Shown: one piece after another, positions 52,722 through 62,886 of the stretch
Numbering within the stretch: position 1 is the first letter of the stretch
Layout: each line of letters opens with the position of its first letter
Source: Loripinus fragilis
Taxonomy: Eukaryota; Mollusca; Bivalvia; Lucinida; Lucinidae
DNA: 64,000 bases
NCBI GenBank assembly: GCA_964019695.1
Contig: OZ026517.1
Coordinates: 59,919,478 to 59,983,477, forward strand
Direction of reading: 5' to 3'
Made by a program: the position numbers and the translations under genes
Notes under the pieces: model-generated
What the model saw: the letters and a program-made list of their open reading frames with translations, nothing else
Told to the model about the DNA's origin: nothing
Database searches by the model: none

Positions 52722-53756
52722 TTAGAAGTTGTCATTCAAGGGAGGCTGGGACCCGCCTTGTAGAGAAGTAGGCCCAGTCCTCACCGTCTTGCCAACGGGA
52801 ACCCGGGGCGAACTCTCTACAGGATCCCTACCTCTCTTGGGGGCTCTTTCAAATTCAACATCCATGTTGTCCTGTTTTGGCTTATCCCTTTGCCAATAAG
52901 GCACATTATCCTTTTGATGCTGACTTAACTGACTAGACCATTCTCCTTTCTTAGGCTGATTAGACTGGGTGGAGGACTGTTCCCTCACAGAAGCCACCTG
53001 CTTCGGAGCACCTGTCTCCTTATTAGGAGTAGCAGTCATATCTGCTGAAGCTGATGCTTCAGAAGACTGACCGCTCAGGGCCCCAGGAGCAGGCGTCTGA
53101 GAGGGAGCAGCGGTCGAAGTTCCTGCAGGTCTTACATTCCTTTTCATTTTGGGACATTCACTCCTAATATGACCTGTGCATCTGCAGCTCAGACAAAATG
53201 GCAGTCTTCCTGCCATCGTGACCAAGATGGAGTGCCCTGTTTTGAACTGAATTAGGTGGGGTATGTCTTGCTTTCTTTTCTCATCAACTTCCATAATAAC
53301 TTCACGTACGCCAGTGTATATTTCAAACTTCTCATGAAAGGTTTTCAACATTCTAACATTTAGAACTTTGCCATAGGCACCAAAAATCTCCTTCAGCAAT
53401 GAGTTGTCATATTGAATTGGCAACCAATGAACTCTCACTGTCAAAAATACCCTAGACATGTGAGAAATAATCATCATATCATCACCAACTTTAAATCTTT
53501 GCATTTCCAGCAGCTTCTGAACGGTGTCATTATAAGTACAAAGAAGGTTAAATGCATTTCTAAAATCACCAACCTTGAAAACAGCCTGTACTTCTTCTGG
53601 CTTGATTCCAGCTTCACTTAAACCATTGAGAACATCACCATAGCTTGGAAACCATCCCTTTCTTTCCTTCCCTGTTAACCTCAACATCTTCTTAGCTTTC
53701 TCCGCATTCACAAAATCAGCCTCTTCGCCATCATAATTCAAAACTAAATCTGCCAT
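52722..53756 (-). CDS. ORF1 (CCHC gag) of gag-only unit Q
   Basis: Intact and almost identical to ORF1 of unit O (for example N for D in TYNDTV and G for R in VRTGPT). Best start MADLVLN at 53756, with an upstream in-frame ATG at 53780. Zinc knuckle CLSCRCTGHIRSEC; the tail has APKRGRDPVESSP. The open frame surviving in both duplicates fits either recent duplication or selection; I cannot separate these by eye. Confidence 0.88.
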   Translation of the reverse strand: MADLVLNYDGEEADFVNAEKAKKMLRLTGKERKGWFPSYGDVLNGLSEAGIKPEEVQAVFKVGDFRNAFNLLCTYNDTVQKLLEMQRFKVGDDMMIISHMSRVFLTVRVHWLPIQYDNSLLKEIFGAYGKVLNVRMLKTFHEKFEIYTGVREVIMEVDEKRKQDIPHLIQFKTGHSILVTMAGRLPFCLSCRCTGHIRSECPKMKRNVRPAGTSTAAPSQTPAPGALSGQSSEASASADMTATPNKETGAPKQVASVREQSSTQSNQPKKGEWSSQLSQHQKDNVPYWQRDKPKQDNMDVEFERAPKRGRDPVESSPRVPVGKTVRTGPTSLQGGSQPPLNDNF

Positions 53757-53798
53757 TTTACTTTGAAAAATAGAAAACAATAAATATATTTAATCACT

Positions 53799-54405
53799 GT
53801 TTCCTCTGTACCAGGTAAGTATGCTTGGACAGCGAAGGCCGTGCCTCTTAAAGCACAAGGATCTCAATTCAAAGTGGTGTGGCGCCACCAGCTCCCAGCG
53901 CACGCTTCCACACGGCTCCCTCGCGCAGCTGCACGCCATGCACGTGCTCCACGCCATGCACGTGCTCCACGAGCCTCTCCTCCAAGCAGCACGAACGAAA
54001 TCCCACCTGCAGCTCGCACAATATAAAGGAGGCACACATTCAGCCTGAAAAACAAGGACATACGCGATTAAGCACACAGGCAACGTCGCACATACGTTTC
54101 TGACATTCAACGTTTACATTGAGAAAGGGCGACAACTCTCCCTTTCAGCAGCTGCAACTGCAAATGCTACCTACTAGCCCACATTCAACCTGCCTGTCGT
54201 GGCGTGATCTGATCTGCGCGAATTTCGGGATTCCTTGGGGATTTTGGAAGGGTTTCTGTTCTGCAATGTCTTTGTTTCAGGGGTTAGCGCGTACGCAGAC
54301 CCCCACACTTATAAATTGCGTACCCGAGTTGTCCACATTTGGGACAATCGCAGCCGTCAGCCCAACCGAAGTGCAATGGAAGGGCCTCCTGCTGGAGGAA
54401 CCGCC
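53799..54405 (-). promoter_or_regulatory. 5'UTR module of unit Q
   Basis: As in unit O: GTTTCCTC arm at 53799-53806, + strand CAG|GTAAGT, tandem E-boxes, TATAAAGG near 54022-54029, TTTGTTTCAG near 54280, and tip GGAACCGCC ending at 54405. Confidence 0.75.
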
Positions 54406-55874
54406 TTTTTTTGTTTTTCATAAATTTAATATAGTATTTACAATAAAAACCGGTGGGGTGTAAAAGCCCCACACGGCCGGTACCTTTAGCATGCATATAC
54501 AATGATTGAAACCCTTAAAAAGACCTATGAAAAAACTTTATACATCGAAATATGAAAGATAAAAAATGTTATAGAGAAGTAATTGAAAAAGACTTAGATA
54601 GAAATTATTTGAAATATCTTGCAAGGAAAGAAAAAGAAAATGATAGATATGACTTTTATGGCAAATTGAATCCCTTAATATGCACTATGGCGGCATATAT
54701 TCAACAATAGATAAATTGCATTGCGTTTTCACAAACCTAAACCTTAAAAGGTACCGTGTGTTAGTATTTGAGATTACTTGACCACATACTAAATATTTTA
54801 TACATTTGTATTTATGTTTTGCCAGTCTATTAGGTAAAAAAAAAGAGAAAATCTTAGGAAAAAATGTTCTGCCTTCCATGTGTCCCTGGTCATGACACGA
54901 GTGTTGTGCACCTCGTGCACAAGGCTAGAGCCAGTGACCAAGTTCACATTTCAACCTGGGTCAGCCTTTAGTATGGGATATATGTAGAATATTTTCATAC
55001 AATGTGGTATAAGCATAATATATACAACGACGGACATTGATCACAGAGGGCAAAATGGGAGGGTTGGACTTGGGTCGCTCACTATTCTGGGGGAAAGACA
55101 AGAACCACTCACACATCCAAGAGACGAGGGCTCGGGTTCCCTCCCCACTTGGGCGTGGGAGTATTAAAAGGATATCCATATTTATTAACCTAATTGTGTT
55201 GTGCAGGTATAATTCAAAATTATCTTAGTCTGTAGTCAAGTAAGAGCTCTACATATATAGTTAGTACAATACAATGAATATTCACAAATGAAATGACAAT
55301 TCTTTACTGTTCAGACAGCAACTGCAGTCTGAAAATAGAAAGACTAGTTTAAAACATGTACAAGATTATTTTCCATAATATAAACAAAATGACAATATAA
55401 ATTGTAAGTATCAGAGGAGATAATGGCTAAATTACCCGTAGTTTGGACTGAGATGAGTTCTGACATATAGTCAGGTCTGACCTCTGTCCAAAATACTAGC
55501 AATTCTCATAAGTAGATGATTAAAGTCACGATTTAAGTTAATCCTATAGTCTTTTCTTTGGAACAAAAACAAACAGTGCAGATCCAGATTAGCCACTACA
55601 TAACGCAGCATCCAATCAGGCTCTCCACTGTTTGCTTATATAATGTTATATTAATTTTGGATGAAAAGAAAAATCTAAGAATGGGTAATGGACAATCTAT
55701 TTGGCTTGAAGGGGTAAAAAGAATAACAAATTTTAAAGTGAACAATAAACGAAATGAAAGGTGTATTTTGCTTTGTTTAATAGGTTGTGGACGAAAGAAA
55801 CCAGTGCAAACCAGGAGGAGACGTCAGCTAGGTCCACATCTCATCTAGTCTGTACTGCTTGCAATATTTATAAG
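54406..55874 (-). other. 3'UTR of Tx1-like unit R
   Basis: Non-coding and nearly identical to the 3'UTRs of N and P. The full ATGAAAAACAAAAAAA end abuts the tip of unit Q. Hairpin GTGGGG/CCCCAC near 54453-54475; hairpin repeat near 55435-55500; empty F target site at 55627-55638. Confidence 0.75.
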
Positions 55875-58800
55875 TTATTGATTTTCTATCATTGTTTTTT
55901 GGAAATATTTTCTTATATCCAAAATGGGGTCAAAACTTATTGTATCAGAAATAATTTCAATGCTGCAAAAGCCTGAAGAAACCCAAGTATCAAAAAAGTC
56001 GTCCGCCATCAATCTTTCCTTATCAACCAGAATTCTAAATTTGATTTTATTTAAAAATTTTGAAACCACACCAAAACTAGTTATTGTTTTTAATTCGTGT
56101 TTAGCTAAATTTCTATTTGTCCAAATGATATGCCTGGACTCTGTAAGAAGAATTAATGCTACTTGTTTTTTGAATTTTGGAAGTTGAGGCAATACAAAAT
56201 ATCTAAAAGTTTTTTCTGAAAGTGAAATTTTGTTTTGGCTAAGCTTCTTTAACATAAACAATACAATTTTATTTAGGGGTAAGAAGACATTTCATTCCAA
56301 AAACAGGTGAGTAACAGTTTCTGTTTTATCACATAAGGGGCAAGTCTTAATTTTTGAAATATGTTTATAGTAAAGATAATAATTAACATATATAACATCA
56401 TGAATTAATTTCCAAAATGTATTACGGACATCAGGGTCAATATATGGCAAACTAATACTTTTCCAAATAGGCTTAAAATCTATATATGGGCACACTTTTT
56501 CTATTTTTGGCTGTATGCAAGTGTCTTGTAATAATGTTTTGTATATGTGTTTCTTGTGAAATGAGTTAAAATCAATGTCTTCATTTGTATGTGTGAAATT
56601 GTCAAAAATTGATAAACATGTTTTGTAAAATATAGGAATGTATTCACTATGGGGAACGCTGTTACTAGCAAAGGCTGGGTTAAACTTTCTAAGTTGCAAA
56701 CCTATCCAATATTTAGCAAAGAAGGTCCAGTTAGCGTTATGGTTATTTATTAGCTTCTGCAAATGATTTAAGTATATCGAATGGCACTTAAGTTTCACAC
56801 ATGGAACATTCAATCCTCCTTGATTAAAATCTAGATATAAGGTTTTTCTGGCCACAGGTTCAAATGTAGAGCTCCAAATAAATCTAAAGAATCGTCTTTC
56901 AAAAAGTGTGAGATAGTGAGAAGGTATTGGGTTACAAGTAGCATAGTACAATATTTTACTAAGACACAGAGAATTCAAAACTGTTGATTTCCCTTTAAAA
57001 GAAAGTTTCCTTGAAGTCCAAAGGTTAAGGGTTTTATCAATTTTCACATATATTTTCGACCATATATCATCATTACTGAAACCTGATCCAAAAAAGTAAC
57101 CAAGAATTTTATGATGGTCAATCCAACTGATGCCAAAAGGGTGATCAGATCTAGTTTTCCATTTACCAAGGTACATTCCTTTCGATTTTTCATAATTTAT
57201 TTTTGCTCCAGATACCTGTCCAAAAAGTTTTACCCAATAGAAATATTTTCGAATGGAGGAATCAGATGTCAAAAGTGCTGTACTATCATCAGCATATAAA
57301 CTAAGTTTCACTTCAGAACTAGAACCAGGTAATTTAATTCCTTTGATATCGTCCAAGTTTCTGATTTTGTGTGCAAAAGGTTCGAAACATATAACATACA
57401 GGGGCATTGATAAGGAGCAGCCCTGTCTTACACCTCGTTTGATTGGAAATGTATCAGATATATGATTGTTTACAATGACGGAAGAAGAAATGTCATTATA
57501 AAGAAGCTTGATCCATTTTAAGAAGTTTTCATTAAAGCCAAACGCTGTCAAAGTATCGAGCATATAAGATCTAGACACTCTATCAAAAGCTTTTTCTTGA
57601 TCTAAGCAAATGAAAGAGGCTCCCAAGTTTTTCTGGTCGACATAATCTATTACATTACGTATTAAGTGAAGGTTGTCAAAAATTGAGCGACCTTTAACAG
57701 AACAAGTTTGATCAATGCCAATAATTTTAGGTAGAATATTTCCAAGCCGAATAGTAATGGTTTTGGAAATAATCTTATAATCAATGTTGAGAAGTGAAAT
57801 AGGTCTGTAACATTTCATTTCATTAGCTCTAGTTTCATCTTTGCAAATCAGTGTGATGTATGATAGTTTCTGAGATTCAGATAATTCACCATTCTTGTAT
57901 GCCAAGTTAATTATTTCACATAAAACGTCACCAAACAAGTGAAAGAATTTCAAATAGAAGGTATTTGTCAAACCATCACTACCAGGTGATTTATTGGATT
58001 TCATTTCTTTCAGGGCGTGCAAAATTTCATCTTTTTCTATTTTCTTTTCCAGGAACAGATTATCGGAGGGGCCTATCTGAGGAAGGCCATCAAAGAAGAG
58101 AGAATTTAAGGATGGGTCAACAGGTTCTTCATTATATAGGCTTTGGTAAAAGGATCGAAAAGAGGTAAGTATATCTTTGGAGTTATTGTATGTGTTGTTG
58201 TTGTGTTGTATTGTTTTTATTGTTTTTTGTTTGCCTTGAGATGCTTCTTTTTGAAAGAAGAATGTTGTTGGATTTTCATTACTTTCAATATTTTGTGTTT
58301 TGCTGCGAATAATTGTGCCTTTTAATATGTTATTTTCTATTTCTTTTACTTTTAGCTTAATATCATTATATATATGTAAGTCTGATTCAGATTGCAAATT
58401 TAAATGTGAGTATTGTTTTTTTAAGTGTTTTAATTCACCAAATTGTTTTCTGTTTTTTGATTTACTGTAGTCTATACAAAACAGTTTAATTTGAGTCTTA
58501 ATATAATCCCACCATACTAAAGTTACATCTTTATTTTGTGTCAACATCTGCCAAAAGAATTCAAAGGATCTTACAAAATCATGGTCATCCAATAGTTGAT
58601 CATTAAATTTCCAATAAGATTTGCCAATATCAATTCCACTGTCAGGAGCCAAGGTCATTTTAATAAAACTATGATCTGAACATGCACAGGGTAGTGTCTC
58701 AAAAGAAGATACCGAGTTACAAATTAGTTTTGAAGTGTAAAATCTATCAATTCTTGTGCCAACAAAATCATAATTTGATGTATCATTCCCAGTTGCAACA

Positions 58801-59393
58801 TTTGATCTTGTCCAAGTTACTGCTTTTTTATTAGGGTTCAAATGTCGAAAACAGTCTGAAAGACTAAATTTTTGGGCAAGAGTTTTAAAGGTTTTTGACC
58901 CAACAGTGCCTTTGCTTAAGTTTCCGCCAATTTTGTCCAAATTTGGGTCCAATATAAAATTGAAATCACCACCAAGGATAATATTTTTTGCCCCAGATAT
59001 GTATTGCGCAAAAGTATTTAGAAATTCTAGTCTATCTGAAGATTCACTCGGAAAATAAGCGTTAACAATCCTGAAGTTTTCAAACCCATCAGCGGCAAAG
59101 TCTAAACGAAACACTCTGCCGTAGAAGTCTAAGTGAAAATTTTCAATCTGAATATTATCCTTAATAAGAAGAATAGCCACTCCACATGAGTCAGCTCTAC
59201 CAAAGTTCCAAATGATTTTATCTTCTAGTTCCAAAGTTCTTTCAATAGTTTTTGCCAATCGCATATTGTCAACAAAAGTTTCTTGGATCAATAAAATGTC
59301 AATCTTATTCTGATCTATAAACTGTTTTACCAATCGTTGTTTATAGTTGGATCTAAATCCGTTAATATTTATGCTAGAAATGTTCAAATCCAT
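55875..59393 (-). pseudogene. ORF2 (APE endonuclease + reverse transcriptase) of unit R, one nonsense codon
   Basis: 1172 codons in a single frame from MDLNISSININGF with only one stop, TGA at 56294-56292, where P has TGT: it replaces the last Cys of the C-terminal finger (CPLCDKTETVTHLFLE-stop), removing the last ~140 residues. APE: QETFVD (E38), GGDFNFILDPN, TWTRS, CSDHSF. RT: KSPGSDGLTN, CYRPISLLN, CLDQEKAFDR, KRGVRQGCSLSMP, YADD at 700-703. It is chimeric: left of about 57180 it is nearly identical to N and P, right of it only about 80% similar. The ORFX frame overlaps its start by 20 nt. Confidence 0.94.
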
Positions 59394-59491
59394 CTTGATA
59401 TGAATATATGCTAATTATGTATATAGAATTCCAAGTTTCAAAACTACAGTAGTGGTAATAGAACGTGTATATAGTTATCAAAAAAGTGTAA

Positions 59492-59522
<31 letters not shown>

Positions 59523-59617
59523 AATAGCAAAAGTATAAAATATAAACAAAAGAGTGTACAAATGTTTTGGGTCTTGATCTTGTTCCAAACCATTTGCAAG
59601 GAAAGTCAATTGCCTGG

Positions 59618-59652
<35 letters not shown>

Positions 59653-59763
59653 GCATAAAATATAAGTTTTAGGGCATGCAGATGTTTTGATTCTAGAGCA
59701 GGCCCGACATTTAGTCGGACCTGGTCCTGGGCCAAAACATTTGCAAAGGATGTCAATTTGCAA

Positions 59764-59799
<36 letters not shown>

Positions 59800-61199
59800 T
59801 ATAATAAATAATATTAATATTAAGATGCAAAAATGTTTTGGATCCAGATCAGGCCCGACATTAAGTCGGGCCTGATCCTGGTCCAAACCATTTGCGAAGG
59901 TTTTGAAGGGATATATTTTTTGTAATAGATAAGTGTTTTGTGTAAATATGGTAATATTGGGGGGAGACCTACTAGAAATCTGATGATGATGATATTTATT
60001 ATATATATACATGTATTTACAGTACTGGTATGGGATAATGGTAGATATCACATGTGAACATTTGCTGAAGATAGCCCAAGTTCGAAAAGGGTTATAAACT
60101 GGGTGGATAAGGTATAATATATAAAGACTTATCTGTCTTATTGCTGTGCAGATATGCAAAACAGCTTTGATAAAGGTTAGAGTCTGCACTGAGTAGAAGA
60201 TGATATTATGACAGGTAAAGTATCTCAGATTCATCATCGTATATGGAATCATGGGGAGTGTTCGGCCATAAATTTGCAAAATATAGCAGACTAGTGATCG
60301 TACAGCAGGACCAAGGTACAGTGTATTTATCCAATGCATTTGTACACTAAAATATTTAGCAGGCAAAAGGTAAAAGCCAGTGGTGATTTTTCCAATAGTT
60401 TTACTCGCAGTAAATAAACGTCTGCTATTGAAGCGTATTGAGGTAGTTTTATACACCTATAGAGAAGCCAGGTAAAACAGAAAATCAATACAGCGTAGAG
60501 CTTGATAAGACATAAATAAGTTGCATGGTTCAAAAAATACAGGTGAGGTGTATTTTTAGGTAGACCAAGGTAAAGCGTGGTCGCATAGTAACGATGTACA
60601 TGAGTGAACAATATATCTAAAGTGGTGTGATTTATAGCGTTAATAGAGGCCATGTACATGTATATCAATCTATTGGATAGCAATGTTAGAAGTTGTTTGT
60701 AAACCAGTTTTGGGGGGATGGAAAATAAAACTTTATCCAATGAGGGGATGTATATATATATATGAGTTTTTATGCTTTTCAAAATTGGGGTAAGGGAGCA
60801 GTGAACATGCATATGATATGAGAAATGGCTTGTAGCTACTAGAGTGGGTGACGGGAACATTAGGGGCTGTTTACAGAGCGAGAACATTAGGGGCATAGCA
60901 TCGCTATAGGAATTTATAGGGTAGTTTATTGGGTGTAGATGGCTATAGTATTTGGAAATGTATTGGAGAGGGGTTGTGAAAGGATGGATAAGGCTACATA
61001 TGGGTGAAAGCAAAACACAACACAGCATGGATAAATACAATAAAATGGTTACAAACCAGGCAATTTTATAATGTATAATTGCCTTAGAGGTAAAATCCAA
61101 TCTCGCAGTCCGTTGCCATTTCCGGGTCTCGCATACCAAACAAGGATTGACAAATCCGTAATCTAAAAACTCATTATCCATAAACATTGCCATTTTCAT
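59374..61199 (-). pseudogene. ORFX (multi-membrane-segment protein) of unit R, one frameshift
   Basis: Two overlapping frames (61199-60327, 290 residues; 60456-59374, 360 residues) together cover the same ~600-residue protein as ORFX in P. The first ATG overlaps the ORF1 stop as TAATG (61201-61197). N-terminal NEFLDYGFVNPCLVCETRKW is close to P (EYLDYGMANPCPAC) and M. Hydrophobic segment AWFVTILLYLSMLCCVLL. Blocks RLIYMYM, YATTLYLGL, VQTLTFIKAVLHICTAIR, CKYMYIY. The C-terminal third reads through three hairpin repeats alternating with (AAT)n runs (poly-Ile, poly-Tyr). No family recognised. Confidence 0.58.
59480..59910. repeat. Three hairpin + (AAT)n tandem units inside ORFX of unit R
   Basis: Hairpins at about 59565-59600, 59685-59745 and 59832-59900 alternate with (AAT)n at 59491-59527, 59619-59652 and 59766-59800. 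The third is nearly a perfect palindrome (GATCAGGCCCGAC...GTCGGGCCTGATC). Confidence 0.85.
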
Positions 61200-62299
61200 T
61201 ACTGAACATCAACATCAACATCATTTTCAGGATCTGATTCAGCCTCGCTACCAGCTTCCTCAATTGACTTCATTAAATGCTCGATTCCAGCTAAGGCTTC
61301 AAATGTAGTTGAAAGAGTGAGAGGGGCCGCCTCCCCCGACGACGAGAGCGCCCTGGCTGTTTTGTTGGGCGTGAAAAAACCACTGTGCCCGTCGTCAGGA
61401 GACTCGTCCCTCGCCCTCTTTGAACTCTTTTCAACTGAACCCATCACCTCATCAGAGTCAAACATAGACTTCTGCGGTTGCTCAGACCCGAGCCCATCCG
61501 CACCCGAGTTAGCAGGTGTGGCAGTCGCATCCGCTGTGACGGGTGCAACTACCACATCCGCTGAGGACGGCATCGGTGTTGGGCCAACTGACCCAGCACC
61601 ATTGCTAGCCTCTTTCTCTGGGGCCCTTGGGGGGGTCCGAGCATCCGCAGCAGTCGGAAAGTTCCTTATCACACCTGCAAAGGTCTTGGGAGGACATCTA
61701 GATCTTATGTGCCCTACTGTCTGGCACTTCAGACAGTAGGGGGGGCGTCCTAACATTGTAATTAGGCAACTTTGCCCAGACTGGAAGTTGATCAGGTGAG
61801 GGATGTTTTGCCTCCTCACCTCATCTGTAATCATGGTTTTTTCTCGCACACCAGTTAAGGTTTTAAACTTCTCGTTGGAAGTATGGAGCATATTGATTGA
61901 AGTTATTTCTCCAAACCTAGATAAGGCACTCTTCAAAATACTATTCTCATAGTACAAAGGCAGCCAGTGTACTCTAAGTGTGATGGTTTGTTCTGTCATC
62001 CTCTGGATATTTAAAGCTGTCCGTCCAGCTTGTAACTTCTGCAGACTGACAATTTTTTCTACAGATGCCAAGTCAGCCATGAGTACAGAAAAAGAGTTTT
62101 CTGAATGACTGACCTTGTATATCCCTCCAACTTCTTCCCCCTTGATACCAGCATCGCACAGGGAGTTCATGACGTCGCCATAGCTCATCTGCTTCCTAGG
62201 CCCTTGGTCCACTGGTACGATCTTTACAGTTCTTTCTAATATATCAGGATTGATATGATACGCCTCAATTCCTTCAAATTTTAATACTGGACTAGCCAT
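61199..62299 (-). CDS. ORF1 (CCHC gag) of unit R
   Basis: 366 residues from MASPVLKFEGIEAYHIN at 62299. The frame stays open upstream through the whole 5'UTR to 62653, but homology with the other units begins at this Met. Blocks: QMSYGDVMNSLCDAGIKGEEV, GIYKVSHSENSFSVL, ITLRVHWLPLYYEN, RRQNIPHLINFQSGQS, zinc knuckle CLKCQTVGHIRSRC. Ala/Pro/Thr-rich linker, then SSKRARDESPDDGHSGF-FTPNKTARAL and an acidic end (DPENDVDVDVQ). The stop overlaps the ORFX start as TAATG, so ORFX could be made by reinitiation. Confidence 0.93.
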   Translation of the reverse strand: MASPVLKFEGIEAYHINPDILERTVKIVPVDQGPRKQMSYGDVMNSLCDAGIKGEEVGGIYKVSHSENSFSVLMADLASVEKIVSLQKLQAGRTALNIQRMTEQTITLRVHWLPLYYENSILKSALSRFGEITSINMLHTSNEKFKTLTGVREKTMITDEVRRQNIPHLINFQSGQSCLITMLGRPPYCLKCQTVGHIRSRCPPKTFAGVIRNFPTAADARTPPRAPEKEASNGAGSVGPTPMPSSADVVVAPVTADATATPANSGADGLGSEQPQKSMFDSDEVMGSVEKSSKRARDESPDDGHSGFFTPNKTARALSSSGEAAPLTLSTTFEALAGIEHLMKSIEEAGSEAESDPENDVDVDVQ

Positions 62300-62341
62300 A
62301 TTGGATATAGACTCTAGACAAGAGGAACCGATGTTGACACG

Positions 62342-62886
62342 GGTTCCTCTGTACCAGGTAAGTATGCTTGGACAGCGAAGGCCGTGCCTCTTAAAGCACA
62401 AGGATCTCAATTCAAAGTGGTGTGGCGCCACCAGCTCCCAGCTCACGCTTCCACACGGTTCCCTCGCGCAGCTGCACGCCATGCACGTGCTCCGCGCCAT
62501 GCACGTGCTCCACGAGCCTCTCCTCCAAGCAGCACGAACGAAATCCCACCTGCAGCTCGCACAATATAAAGGAGGCGCACGCTCAGCCTGAAAAACAAGG
62601 ACATAAGCGATTAAGCACACAGGCAACGTCGCACATACGTTTCTGACACTCAACGTTTACATTGAGAAAGGGCGACAACTCTCCCTTTCAGCAGCTGCAA
62701 CTGCAAATGCTACCTACTAGCCCACATTCAGACTGCCTGTCATGGCGTGATCTGATCTGCGCGAAAGCACAGGGGTTTTCCGGGAGTTCTGGGGATTTTG
62801 GAAGGGTTTCTGTTCTGCAATGTCTTTGTTTCAGGGGTCAGCGCGTACGCAGACCCCCACACTTATAAATTGCGTACCCGAGTTGT
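62342..62886 (-). promoter_or_regulatory. 5'UTR module of unit R (5' tip truncated)
   Basis: Same module as O-Q with a few more substitutions (one E-box spacer has CGCGCC). It lacks the outer ~95 bp including the GGAGGAACCGCC tip: homology stops at GAGTTG(T), 62886, where unrelated DNA begins, as expected for a slightly 5'-truncated insertion. The seam arms are GAGGAACC/GGTTCCTC (62321-62349). Confidence 0.75.

Noticed and set aside
18061..62886. Telomere array like that of Drosophila
   Set aside because: Orientation and gag-only units fit, but I see no telomeric repeats, DNA continues beyond both ends and an opposite-facing LINE array lies nearby; kept only as an analogy.
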